Part shown: positions 12,640 to 24,348 of the stretch, one piece after another
Numbering within the stretch: the first letter of the stretch is position 1
Layout: every line of letters starts with the position of its first letter
DNA from: Delphinus delphis
Lineage: Eukaryota > Chordata > Mammalia > Artiodactyla > Delphinidae
Assembly: GCF_949987515.2 (NCBI RefSeq)
Contig: NC_082694.2
Coordinates: 61,936,080-62,000,079 of the forward strand
Reading direction: 5' to 3'
DNA length: 64,000 nt
The notes under the pieces: generated by a model
The model's database searches: none
Told to the model about the DNA's origin: nothing
What the model saw: only the letters and a program-made list of their open reading frames with translations
Made by a program: the position numbers and the translations under genes

Positions 12640-13205
12640 AGGAGGAGTGATGTTAGCAAAATGATGGCATAGAAATTTCTAATGCTTGTCCTCCATCAGA
12701 AACAATCATTTGAACAACTATATATGCACAAAAATACCTTCATAAGAACCAAAGATTCAGGTGAGGTATTACAGCACCTGGATGAAGCACAGAAATAAGG
12801 AAGATATATTGAGGAGGGTAGGAATAATAGATCCACATACCTCCATTATCTATCCTCTAAACATGAGTACCCTGCAGAGACACATACCCTCCTGGTGAAG
12901 GAGGAGAGTGAAGTGAGCCTCAACTTCACCACAGACCTTAGAGCCAGACCACCCCAGCACCAGGCTGATTTCCATGGCCTAAGGCAGCTCCCCACAGGCT
13001 CTCACAAACCCAGACCCCTAGCTCACCTGGTGTCTGTCAGCTCCAGTGACCTCAGGCAGCTCCTATAGCTCCAGGTGGCTTCCCATCATCGGGCTGCTAG
13101 TAGGCTCCCACAAACCCAGGCCCAGGGCTCAGCCTGGAAGCCTGCTGGCTCCAGGCCCTAGGAGGATCCCATGGCCCTCAGGCTTCAGGCTGGGCCCAGC
13201 AAAAG
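12640..13205 (+). mobile_element. L1M 5'-UTR-like GC-rich segment
   Basis: An island of GC-rich sequence starts with 'AAAATGATGGCATAGAAATTTC' and runs into diverged repeated units. 'AGGCTCTCACAAACCCAGACC' at about 12996 recurs as an 'AGGCTCCCACAAACCCAGGCC' version at about 13102. GC-rich, internally repeated 5' UTRs are usual for mammalian L1M families. It could instead be an unrelated low-copy repeat. Confidence 0.5.
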
Positions 13206-14127
13206 AAACAGAGGAAACAGAATAAAAACTATATACAGTTTAACACTATTATTTAAAATTATTTTAATAATATATATCATATCTTCTTTATTAACATATA
13301 TTGTATTTTCAAATCTTTTCTTTCTGGGAATTCATGAAATCCTTAATCATAGGTGGCTGAAAGCAATATCTTGGTCCTGATTTGTCCTGGTTTCTTCTTC
13401 CTGAGATCAGTGTATGTTTTATCTGTTTGCTTTTTTGAACACATCCACACTGGTACATTAGGGGAATTCTCAGCCACATGGTCTGCAGTCAGAGAGCATC
13501 TAGACCTTGAAAGAGAATCCTTATCACTATGTATCCTGGGCTTTATTATGGAGAATTTAAGGAAGTTCTGTCTTTCTACAAAACACTTTACCAAAAGTTT
13601 CCCACATTTTTTCTCCTCCCCTTCCTCTTCTTCCTCCTCCCCCTTTTTTCTTCTTCCTCTTTGTAATTAAAGCAATGCAATTTATTTCGAAGGACTATTC
13701 TTGCCTGCTCTTTCTCTGGCTAGAAGATAAAAAAAGCTGCTACATCCACCACATGAAGCTAGGGTACGTACCTTCTGACAACTTTGGGATTCCAGGGTAT
13801 TCTTAAAATCAGGGACTGGAAACTTGTCTGTAAATGTGTGGTCTGCATTTTCCTGAATAATTTTCTTGTTGAATTCCCCTAATATATGGTAGAGTTATGT
13901 GTGACAAAAAGCCAGCCTGTCACAGTCATGGCAAGGGGAGCCAAGGAAGGGACTTTGTGTGAGTTGGCTCCATTGTTTTATCCAGTGAGCAGCCCACCCC
14001 TGGAGAGGCTGTGGAAGCAGTGAGAGCCCCACTGAGAAGGAGAAACTCCAGATGCAGAGTCAGGGTCTGGTTTGCTTTTCAGTTTTCAACTAAAGGCAGG
14101 GCATGGTCCGTGTAAAGAGAGTCCTTA
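13206..14127. other. Unassigned DNA with polypyrimidine tract
   Basis: No gene is seen. A C/T-only tract with few interruptions spans about 13605-13662. The 105-codon plus-strand frame 13353-13670 ends in this low-complexity tract and has no domain. Confidence 0.5.
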
Positions 14128-14144
14128 CAGGGCCATGTCTTAAA

Positions 14145-14341
14145 ATATTTATTTATTTATTCATTTATTATTTATTTTGGCTGTGCCAGATCTTAGTTGC
14201 AGCATGTGGGATCCTCGTTGCAGCATGAGGGATCTTTAGTTGTGGCAGGCATGTGGGATCTAGTTCCCTGACCAGGGATCAAACCCAGGCCCCCTGCATT
14301 GGGAGCGTGGAGTCTTACCCACTGGGCCACCAGGGAAGTCC
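14145..14341 (-). mobile_element. tRNA-derived SINE of CHR type, antisense
   Basis: The minus strand reads GGGACTTCCCTGGTGGCCCA at the head, then the 'GGGTTTGATCCCTGGTCAGG' B-box region and a tail of AT-rich repeats (ATTT units at 14145-14175). It is flanked by a perfect 17-bp repeat CAGGGCCATGTCTTAAA at 14128-14144 and 14342-14358. It differs from the short SINEs in body and tail, so it is another CHR subfamily. The nearby 72-codon frames are SINE reading. Confidence 0.93.
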
Positions 14342-14358
14342 CAGGGCCATGTCTTAAA

Positions 14359-16876
14359 TAAATATGTCTGAAAATAGCTTTCCATTTTCCATAGGAGCTC
14401 CAGGTCTCCAATATACATTTTTGATTTTATAGGACTCCCAGAGACAGGCCTTAGTTCTTTCTTACTGTTCCCCTCCAACTAGATTTAAATCCCAAGAGAC
14501 AACTTTCCCTATGCAAAATAGCAGGGGTATACCCAGACCTAGAGCTAGAGGTTAAAGTGGGAGGAGAGGGCTTGGAGAGAAAATGAGAGGAAGAGATAAG
14601 ATTAAAAACCAACATTCTAGGCAAAAAAGGAAAGAGCCTGGAGCAAAGGGCCTAAATCTCTGTTCCCTCCACTTCTCCATCACACCACCAGGCTAATTCC
14701 TACATCCCAGCTGCCAAGTGCTTTACGGCTGAGCTGCTCTTCCTGCAGAGAAATCTTTGCATTTGAGAGTCTTTGAACAATAATATATGCTTTTTTTTGA
14801 GTTATGTTATTACTTTTATGTAATGGGGAACTGAGTGCCATTAATTCAGTCCTGGATAGGAGAGTTATTAATACCGAATGCGATTCTGTTCTTTTATTTA
14901 TGACCACTTTTCTTTTAACTTTGCACTAGAATGAACTCAGCACTGCATTTCAGGTACTGATTTGGAATCTGGAAGTTTAATTTATTGCCTTAATCGGAAT
15001 CTAGGATATTTAGACAGCATTTGCTTTTCCCCTGTGGAATGTCTCTGTGTGGCTGTCCTCTGGCATCTCTCTTCTTTTCCTTTGCTTGCCTTTCTTTGGG
15101 TGTTAAGCAGCTCCCTCAGGGCATTGCCAATTATTTATGACATACTTCTCCTTGTAAGATCTAGTAGGAAAAACTGTTCCTATGGAAACTGCTGTTTTCA
15201 AACAGAATGGTTCCAACTTCAAAACAATATCATCGAATATGCAACAGCACATAGATCTTTTAATGGTAAGAGTATTCTAATGATCTGTACAACCAAGTCT
15301 GAAAACCTGAACATTAAAAAAAAAAAAAAGGGCAAAATGTGTGGAAAGCCCATCTGATTGAGTGGGAGATGAAGTGATTCTCTGCAGAAAACTTCTGGGA
15401 ATCAGTTTGACTTGACATATTTGGGAAAGCCTGGTGAGAAGAGCTAGGCTTTGAAATTATGCTTAGCAGAGACCTGTGACCTTCGTGATCTAGATTTAAC
15501 AGAGATGGACTAAACCTGGATTTTGACGTTTCTCTGTTTTTAAATAGTACATCTTTAACATTAAACCCCTACTGAAATCTACTCATTCAAAGCACAGTGC
15601 ACTGGCAACACAGCACCAAACACTACATTTTCTTTACAGAGTATTTATTGTCTTATTACCCAGCTATAGTTTGTTTTCTTTGTCCCACTGTTCATTCATT
15701 TCAATTCAGAAGAAATGAAGGACGATATTACCACTGAACGATACTCCTTACAGAGAGCTTTGTTAATCAGGTTACTAAGGCAAAATCATTCTACGTACAT
15801 TCTGGACTGACATATTTTCTTTTGTTTGTTGAGAGACAGCCATTTTCTTTCACTGCATTCAAATCCAAATTTTGCTAGTTACCATGGCAATATTTTTGAA
15901 GTCAGTATCACTCTAATGTTCCACTGTGACCTATTATGATACAGTTAGGATTTGTTGTAGACTTCATTTTTGCATCAGTCATACCGGAGAATTCTGAGGG
16001 TGAGGAGTGGGAAAAGAGGGAGAGAGAAAAAGAGAGGGAGAGAAGGAGATACAGAAAATTATAATATTGTATAAGAAAATAAAAACGAGCCTATATAACT
16101 TCAGAATAGCATGTTTTGTTGAGGGGGACAAGTTATTCTTTTAATCCTTGTTCATTTGTAATGCAATATAAATCCAGGCACAATTAAATCCATTGTCAGG
16201 AATATGCTTGTTCCTTGATTTTGAGCCAAGATACTACCCAAGATGTGCATAAATACTTAGGGAAAAAATCATCATGTTCAGATTAAAGATGCCATGTTAG
16301 AATCCCTGCTGAGAAATTCACATTTAAAGATTTTGGCTTGCTCACTCCAGGACCTGATTCATGATTGGAAGTTTCTCCTTTAATGTGCATCATTTCTGAA
16401 TGAGGGTTAGAAGCACATGGGCCTCTGGGAGACAGATGGCACAAAACGGAAAGCAACACAGTAAGAAGATTTCTACCTGTACCCTGATCCCTGGTCAAAA
16501 GACAATGTCCAGGTTTAGACTAGAAGGAGTCTGATTATATGTAGTCAGACTAAGTTTCGTCTTTGCCCTGATGCTATAATTTTCACTATCAGTCACCTCT
16601 TATGAACCTCACACAGCTCTTCACTTCCCTGAAGACTAAAGCATCATTTGCACTAATTTGTAAAACTTAGGAAATTATGTAATTACAATATTTTGTAGCT
16701 GGGATAAACATCAACCGTGGAATGTATTACTTTGAGTGATGTTGATTCTTGGTGGGGAAAAAAAAATCTTAATCTTTTTATGTATAAAATACAGATATAT
16801 ATATGTATATATACATATATATTAGATCAACAAATATGCATTCAAAATGTGGTAAAATTTCATGGGAGAGTGACTG
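14359..16876. other. Unassigned DNA
   Basis: I see no named repeat or gene. Features: a run of A at about 15316-15328, a purine-rich tract at about 16010-16053 and an alternating AT/GT tract near 16795-16823. The 131-codon frame 14962-15357 on the plus strand contains the A run as a poly-lysine end and no recognised domain, so I do not call it a gene. Confidence 0.5.
16795..16823. repeat. AT-rich microsatellite
   Basis: Alternating AT with one GT and one AC interruption, almost palindromic about its centre (tatatatatgtatatatacatatata). Confidence 0.8.
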
Positions 16877-16889
16877 TTAAAAAATATGC

Positions 16890-17256
16890 AAAAGGTTTTC
16901 CCTCATGGAGCAGTGGTTGAGAATCTGCCTGCCAATGCAGGGGACACGGGTTCGATCCCTGGTCTGGGAAGATCCCACATGCCGCAGAGCAACTAAGCCC
17001 ATGTACCACAACTACTGAGCCTGTGCTCTAAAGCCCACAAGTCACAACTACTGAGCCTGCGTGCTGCAACTACTGAAGCCCGTGCACCTAGAGCCCGTGC
17101 TCTGCAACAAGAGAAGCCACCACAGTGAGAAGCCCACGCACTGCAATGAAGAGTAGCCCCCGCTCGCCACAACTAGAGAAAGCCCATGTGCAGCAACGAA
17201 GACCCAACGCAGCCAAAAATAAATAAATAAAATAAATTTATATTAAAAAAAAGCTT
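16890..17256 (+). mobile_element. Long CHR-1-type SINE
   Basis: tRNA-like head with 'GACACGGGTTCGATCCCTGG', then the long tRNA-unrelated body with repeated 'CAACTACTGAGCCTG' words and 'GAAGAGTAGCCCCCGCTCGCC', and an AAAT-repeat tail (17215-17240). Flanked by TTAAAAAATATGC at 16877-16889 and 17257-17269. Moderately diverged, so it is older than the short SINEs. Confidence 0.94.
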
Positions 17257-17639
17257 TTAAAAAATATGCTAAAATAACTCCTTAGGGAAATAATAATGAA
17301 AAAAGGCTGAAAAACACTGATCCAATGCAAGTCCTGGGTAGCTTAACTGACCTGACCAATTTCCACAGTTAGTTAGTGCAGATATAGCTCTTGGTCTCAA
17401 ATCTCTAGACTTACTCAAAAAATTCTAAATTTATTCAGCAAACATCACATATCTGTGATGTGTTACAAACTGTGTTAAAATTTGAGACACAAAACCAAAA
17501 ATGTCAGAGTTGCTAACCTCAAGGAGTGACTAAAAAGTGTCTCGTGATTACAGAACAATATGGTAAGGGCTGTGATGGCAGTAAAACATCATACAGATCC
17601 TTTGCTCTATCTAGTACTGTGGAAGAACTAACTAAATTC

Positions 17640-18895
17640 ATATATATATATTTTAGAGTACAGTTGCTTTACAATATTGTGTTAGTTTATACTGTACAGC
17701 AAAGTGAATCTGCTACATGTATACATATATCCCCTCTTTTTTGGATTTCCTTCTCATTTAGGTCACAACAGAGCACTGAGTAGAGTTCCCTGTGCTATAC
17801 AGTAGGTTCTCATTAGTTATCTATTTTATACATAGCATCAATAGTGTATATATGTTAATCCCAACTTCCCAATTCATCAGCCACCACCTCTTTCCCCCTT
17901 GGTATCCATACGTTTGTTCTCTATGTCTGTGTCTCTCTTTCTGCTTTGTAAATAAGATCATCTATACCAATTTTTTTAGATTCCACATGTATGCGTTAAT
18001 ACACGATATTTGTTTTTCTCTTTCTGACTTACTTCAGTCTGTATGACAGTCTCTAGGTCCATCCATGTCTCTAAAAATGACCCAATTTCATTCCTTTTTA
18101 TGGCTGAGTAATATTCCATTGTATATATGTACCACATCTTCTTTATCCATTCCTCTGTTGATGGACATTTAGGTTGCTTCCATGTCCTGGCTATTGTAAG
18201 TAGTGCTGCAATGAACATTGGGGTGCATGTGTCTTTTTGAATTATGGCTTTCTCTGGGTATATGCCCAGTAGTGGGATTGCTGGGTCATATGGTAGTTCT
18301 TTTTTGTTTGTTTTTTGAAAAATTTTATGTATTTATTTATTTATTTATGGCTGTGTTAGGTCTTTGTTGCTGCATGTGGGCTTTCTCTAGTTGTGGTGAG
18401 TGGGGGCTACTCTTCACTGTGGTGTGTGGGCTTCTCACTGCGGTGGCTTCTTTTGTTGTGGAGCACGGGCTCTAGGTGCCCAGGCTTCAATAGTTGTGGC
18501 ACGTGTGCTCAGTAGTTGTGGCTCGCAGGCTTAGTTGCTCAGTGGCATGTGGGATCTTCCCGGACCAGGGCTTGAACCTGTGTCCCCTGCATTGGTAGGT
18601 GGATTCTTAACCACTGTGCCAGTAGGGAAGTCCATATGGTAGTTCTATTTTTAGTTTCTTAAAGAATATCCATGATGTTCTCCATAGTGGCTCTATCAAT
18701 TAACATTCCTACCAACAATGCATGAGGGTTCCCTTTTCTCCACACCCTCTCCAACATTTATTGTTTGTAGAGTTTTTGATGATGGCCATTCTGACCATGT
18801 GAGGTGATACCTCATTGTAATTTTGATCTGCATTTCTCTAATAATTAGTGATGTTGAACATCTTTTCATGTGTTTGTTGGTCATCTGTATGTCTT
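17640..18895 (-). mobile_element. L1 3' end, antisense, split by a SINE
   Basis: Antisense 3' UTR at 17645-17990 ('TGCTTTACAATATTGTGTTAG' near 17668) runs into the ORF2 C-terminal region up to about 18895. The minus-strand frame 17976-18218 (80 codons) encodes the conserved C-terminal ORF2 segment. It is a 5'-truncated copy interrupted at 18301-18632. No certain flanking duplication was found. Confidence 0.9.
18301..18632 (-). mobile_element. Long CHR-1-type SINE inside L1, antisense
   Basis: The minus-strand head GGACTTCCCTACTGGCACAG is at the right edge and the ATTT-repeat tail at the left. It is flanked by CATATGGTAGTTCT at 18287-18300 and 18633-18646, which is L1 ORF2 sequence, so the SINE arrived after the L1. 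Confidence 0.95.
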
Positions 18896-18984
18896 CTGCT
18901 TTACCTTAATATGTCCACATTTCTATGAGCTTGACTTTGGCTTCTCATGTGAAATTGTTCTTTGGGAAACACATTATGTACTTT

Positions 18985-19180
18985 GTTAGGGTATAACAGA
19001 AAGAGCATTAGACTTAGAATCAGACAATTTGAACTTGAACCCCTGGTTTTTGTCTTTAGTAATCATCCAGATAAGTTTTAGTTGGCTGTGGATATGTTCA
19101 TGTATTTGAAAACTTCAGTTTTCTCATCTATTGATGTCATAAGATTTGAGAATTAATCTCATAAAAATATCTATTCAAAC
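18985..19180 (+). mobile_element. MIR SINE, degraded
   Basis: Keeps the MIR order: an 'AGAGCATTAGACTTAGAATCAGAC' head, a tRNA-like 'GAACTTGAACCCCTGG' block and a late 'CAGTTTTCTCATCTATTGATG' core. Ends are approximate. Confidence 0.65.
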
Positions 19181-19615
19181 CTAAGAAGGCGCTTGGGTGT
19201 TCCTCTGGCCAACTAAAATGGGGACATAAATCAGGTATGTTGTCGTAAAACTTAGGGCCTGACTTTTAGTAAGCAGGGAATGGACTGCTCTATTTCATCA
19301 GCTAAATTTCCACCTACTTGTGCTCTGATGCCTGAGGCCTGCTCCTTGGAGATATGTTTTTGATCTCAAGGGCATCCATCAGTGGGACTTCAACGTGAAC
19401 TTTGCTGATTGGGATGATGAAGAAAGCCTTGCATGTTAATCACTGACTTCAGGTGAGATCCAGTGGGGAGGAATATGGCTTGTCCCTGTTGAGTGCAGTC
19501 AGGTCAATGAAAGATGGAAGGACAAGAGGGAACTAGGGGTTCACACTTGAGTGATCTGTTTAGTCAGTGGCTCTTTGGAAGTAACTGGGGGCTCTGGATT
19601 TTATAGAAGGCTCAT
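19181..19615. other. Unassigned DNA next to candidate LTR
   Basis: No gene. The stretch could be an extension of the LTR-like element to its right, or older repeat DNA; nothing in it decides this. Confidence 0.4.
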
Positions 19616-20092
19616 TGTATAGGAATAAATGAAGATCCCCTAAATGAGAACAAGCAGAGGCTATTTATTCAGACTTTGCTATATCAAGGGAGTCACTTTG
19701 TCTGGCAGAAACTCAAAGACATGCTGGGGACTGGGAAAGCATTATAGTTAAAAAAAAAAAGCGGGGGGTACTTTAGGTGTGCTCTGATTGGAGGTTTTTG
19801 GCATGGGAACTGGGTATATTAGAAGCGTGGCATCCATATGATTGGTTTAGGTATCATATTTGGCTTTCTTTGATTGGTTCTGATTTGGGCAAAGGCAAAA
19901 ATTAGGTAAACTGGCAGTCATTAACTAAGTCCTGACCTTTTGGGGCAAAGAATTATTAGAGAATTTGTAATTTGGCTTCCTGAACTGGTTGCTGTAGAGG
20001 TTGTAGGTCAGATTTCTATTGTCATATATGGTCTGGTCACTGTTTATTTGTATATTCAATCTCTCAGCTGGTATGCATATTCCCCTGCTACA
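19616..20092 (-). mobile_element. Candidate LTR, antisense
   Basis: On the minus strand the interval starts TGTAGCAGGGGAATATGC and ends CTTCATTTATTCCTATACA, giving TGTA...TACA ends. An AATAAATAGCCTCTGC polyadenylation block lies near the 3' side (19660-19675). Length is about 477 bp and there is no coding content. No matching target duplication was found, so both class and boundaries are tentative. Confidence 0.45.
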
Positions 20093-20499
20093 GGTAACAT
20101 ATTAAGCTGTTATCAGTAACTTTAAAAAAATATGTGAATAAAATCTCCTTGGAACACTTTCGAGAAATGAGCTGGCCAGGAAAAATAAAAGAAAGGCCTA
20201 GGCTGAGTGTTTCAGTAAATCTGGGAATAACTATGACACGAATTTCCTGAGCTATCTGGAACTTGTACAACTTCCTCATGTCTATTTCCCCCAAGGTGAT
20301 TAGAACTAAGAGTTTAAAATGAAAAGATCTCATGTACTTCTTTCCCCCAACATCCAGTAAAAGAGCAGTTGGGAAGGTTGTGTCATTAGTTACAGCAGAC
20401 CTAACTAATGTTAGCTCTTCCCAGTGTTAGTTGTGAAGCAGGGAAACGGATAGAGGAACTCTTGGGTTAGATTTAAAAGCTGACTGAACCAGAAGGGTA

Positions 20500-21065
20500 C
20501 AAAAGGGAACCCTTATTCACTGTTGGTGGGAATGTAAATTGGTGCAGCGACTATGAAAAACAGTATGGAGATTCCTCAAAAAATTAAAAATAGAACTACC
20601 ATATGATTCAGCAGTTCTACTTCTGGGTATACATTTGAAGGACATGAAATCACTATTGTGAAGAGATATCTGCACCTCCATGTTCAATGCAGCATTATTT
20701 ACAATAGATAAGACATGGAAACAACCTGAGTGTCTATCAATAGATGGAGAGATAATGAAATGTGGTATATATTTATATGTACACAATGGAATATTATTCA
20801 GCCCCCAAAGAAGGAAATCCTGCTACTTATGACAACATGGATAAAACTTGAGGGAATTATGCTAAATAAAATAAGTCAGACAGAGAAAGACAAATGCTGA
20901 ACAATCTCATCTACATGTGGAATCTAAAAAACTGAATTCATAGAAACAAGGAGTCGAATGGTGGTTGCCAGGGGCAGGCGTGGTGAAGGGGGAAATAAGT
21001 GAAGGTGGCCAAAGGGTACAAGCTTACAGTTTTATAAAAAATAAAATACAAAAAGTAAATAAAAC
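20500..21065 (+). mobile_element. Old L1 3' end, sense
   Basis: Plus-strand landmarks of ORF2 C-terminus and 3' UTR run in order: 'TTGGTGGGAATGTAAATTGG' near 20522, 'CAATGGAATATTATTCAGCC' near 20785, 'GATAAAACTTGAGGGAATTATG' near 20840, 'GGTGGTTGCCAGGGGCAGG' near 20961, and an A-rich end. Several stops break the frame. Confidence 0.88.
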
Positions 21066-21124
21066 TGGTTGAATTCTTGGAACCAGAGTAGAGAAACTAG
21101 GGAAGAGGGAAGGAACATTAGTAT

Positions 21125-21300
21125 TTGTTGAAGACTTGTTTTATGTCAGGTACTATGTTGGAACTTAACAAATATTTCATATAGTCATCACAAACAAACT
21201 AAAAGGTAAATAGTATTCCCATTTTACAGATGGGGAAAATGAGACATAGAGAGCAAATGAATCAGAATGTAAGTTGCCAGATTACGGAAATTGTGAATGT
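21125..21300 (-). mobile_element. MIR SINE, antisense, degraded
   Basis: 'GTCAGGTACTATGTTGGAAC' followed by 'CCCATTTTACAGATGGGGAAA' and 'TGAGACATAGAGAGC' matches the antisense core and 5' part of MIR. Confidence 0.72.
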
Positions 21301-24300
21301 AGGATCTAGTATTCTTACTGTCTATATCAATATGACTTTACTATTCCAGAAGATTCTTTCCCAGAGATATAAAAGTTGCAAATAACTTTATTACTCATTC
21401 AGGAATTTCTTGAAAGATTCATTGACTCTTCAATAGAAAGTATCAGTGAACTACTAACTCTCTAACACTCTTTGAACCCTCATCTCAAAATCCTCACCTT
21501 GGTCTTTCTACCACTCCTAGACTATTATACAGAGATCTTTACTCAATCCTAATCAATCCCCTCTGCCCCCATCCACACACCCACTGAAAGACCTGCCTTT
21601 AAAACAGACTTGAAAATCTTAGTAAATCAGCTTTGCTCCTCTCTTTTCAAGACTCTTAGTAGAATTATCAGGCTTTTACTGCAGTAAGCAATAAATTCCA
21701 CTTTATCTTATCTGGTTGATTCCTTCATTCAGTACTCATTCAACATATATGTGGGGCTAAATTGTATATGTCCTTTCCTTTCCATGCTTAATTGATACAT
21801 CCTTTATTGATACATCCTTTATCCTCTACCTTCTTTGTCACTTGAATCCACTTAGATGTGCCCACACTGACACATAGACACATAGTCAGACAGACAGCCA
21901 CACACATACACAGAGTCCAAACCCTCATCTGCATCTCAGTGTAACTTCAATTATGAAAGTCCCATCCATTGCTCTCTCTTTTTCCTGGTTTGTGTGGGTG
22001 AAGTTTTAAACAACAATGCACCACAGCCTTGGTCTTAAAATAATCCATCTGAGAAGGGGATTATTAAAAAATACATACACTCTATTATTTTATCTGTGAT
22101 AGAACAGAACATTACTCAGAGACATCCAAATTGCAAAGTGGTATTAACACACATCGATTCTGGTTATTCATTCTGAGGACAAAATAAATGTGTATACTGA
22201 GGTAAACAGTGGAGGGGAGTGAGAAAGTAGCAAGTCTTGATGAGGAAATACTAGATGAACTTAGAAGGACCTTTCAAATTAGTCCATGAATGACTACTGA
22301 AGACCAGATCAGGTGAGGTAGAATGGGAACAAAAAGCAGCAGAGGAAGAAAAAAAATGACAATTTGTATCCTAGCTTTTGATGTTTTATATAATAAGTGA
22401 AACAGCCCCAGTTCTGTTGTCTGGAACCTTTATTCTCAATAATAAAGAGTGGGAAATCGAGTGTATGTGTGGGAAGTTGGAAACTACAGACAAATGTGGA
22501 TTAGAACCATGAAAATTACTGGGAGGTGAAAGGTTTTAGAAGTCTAAAGGTGTTTTCCGAGGAAACTGAATGTGTAAACCAAAGAAAACGTTTCTATATT
22601 CCAATAAAGTCTGTAGTGCTACAGGCTGCATATGTCTGTAAAGTCAGACAAATTAGTCATAGCCTTCAGGCAACAGTGGGCTACTCTTCGCAAGGAAGAA
22701 ATAGAATATTTTCCTCTCTGGGGGCAGCCTTAAAGGGCCATATTGAATCAGAACAATTGAATCTGAGTTATAACCAATTTCACAGTGTGCAAGTAGATGT
22801 GAGTATTGGAAGTGGTTTGTTTATGCTAAGAAATTAAGGACATAAAATTATATTTTGGGTGGAAGGAAATCAGTGGTAAATATCAGGTAATGAGATTCTA
22901 ATATCACAATATTTCAAAGTTGTATTGAAATCCCTTATGGGCAATGCATAATCCAAACAGGAAGGCAAGAAATTAAGTGTTATAAGGCAGGACATTGAGA
23001 CATGTATTGAGATTGGAGAATATTGTTTCCTTAGAGGGATGAAAAAAGGAAAGGAATAGTAAATGACAATCCAAATGTCAAACAGAATTGCACAGCTTTG
23101 AATCCCTTATATTTTAATCCTTAAAAATTTCAGGATTCTGAACTCAAGAGTAAGTCATGGCATTAACTTCCCATCTATTCAATTTCTGCTTTCAGCATGA
23201 AATTATGCAGTTTGTTTTGAAAATTAGAGTATTTTCCTTTGCATTTTTCAACTTGATATTCACAAACAATATTGAATATTTGGGGTCCTAGGATAACATA
23301 TATATTTTTAATACTGTTGTATACTATTTATACTGTTTTTCATTGCAATTAGTAGGCAATTTTTGCAGCTCTACATCTTCTGTCCTTATTCCAACCTCTT
23401 CCCTTTCAAAATCAGTATTTTATGAGAAAGATAGATCAGTAAGCTAAAATATACCTGCTAATAACCAAACAGGATGATATTTGACAAACTGATTTCATAA
23501 TACAATTGGCATTTTAATAAGTTAAATAACTGGGAATACCTACCTAATTTATATTAAAAATATTCCAGTCAGATGTATGATTTATTCATGGTAGAGCTAT
23601 GAATATTAAACCATTACAAGTACTTTTTGCTCTATTATTTTAAATAATTATATCATTAGCAACCCAAGAAATCTTCCAAACTAAAATTTACAGACACAAT
23701 TTGGTTATGCCATGAAAATATGGATTTACTGTAGTACTACAAAAAAGGAAGAAAACACTTTTAAACCTTGACCCATATTTGTAAAATTTCTATGAAAAAA
23801 AAAGAGAAAATCTTACTGAATGTAATTATAGAATTTTCAGGCTTATTTTTGTCTAGAAAATACAACATGATGTCCTTCTCCCTTACTGGAGTTTCTAGAG
23901 TATTTTTAGGGTTTATAGATGACTTGGGCACATAAACAGAGGTGGTGATTATAAATCCAATGTCACATTCCATAATTTCCTTTAGCAAAGTAATGGAGGA
24001 AGAAAGCTGGAGAAACTTTGCGTTACACCCAAGAGAATTTCTGGTGTATTCAATGTCTACGTTCCCAGAGGAAAGGGAAGAGGAAGTTAAAAGGAGAGAA
24101 TGCAACAATTCAATTCAACTCAGCAGTTCTACATATAATTATTGAGCTGCCTTCAATTCAAAGCATTGTGCAAAGAATGAAAATAAGTAAGTTTAGTCAG
24201 TGCCCTCAAGGAATTCTCTCCTCTTTTTTCTCTCTAATAAGATATAGTTTTCCTTTTGGGACACTCCCCTCTTTCATAATGTAGCAACCATATGGTTTGG

Positions 24301-24348
24301 TATTGACCCTAAACCCAATTTCAAGGATTGGTCTAAAATGATCTACAT
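21301..24348. other. Unassigned intergenic DNA
   Basis: No gene and no confidently named repeat. A CA/GACA-rich tract lies at 21865-21915. The frames at 22526-22837 (103 codons, plus) and 23761-24108 (115 codons, minus) show no known domain and no splice or promoter context I can support. Confidence 0.5.

Noticed and set aside
14962..15357. 131-codon plus-strand frame as a possible gene
   Set aside because: No recognisable domain, ends in poly-lysine from an A run, no splice or promoter context.
16010..16053. Purine-rich tract as regulatory or triplex-forming element
   Set aside because: Common low-complexity DNA with interruptions; nothing around it supports a function.
16890..16970. tRNA gene from the tRNA-like SINE head
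   Set aside because: The cloverleaf is not maintained, and the head is joined to SINE body, tail and target duplication; the same applies to every CHR SINE here.
22526..22837. 103-codon plus-strand frame
   Set aside because: No recognised similarity or domain; length is within what chance gives in 64 kb.
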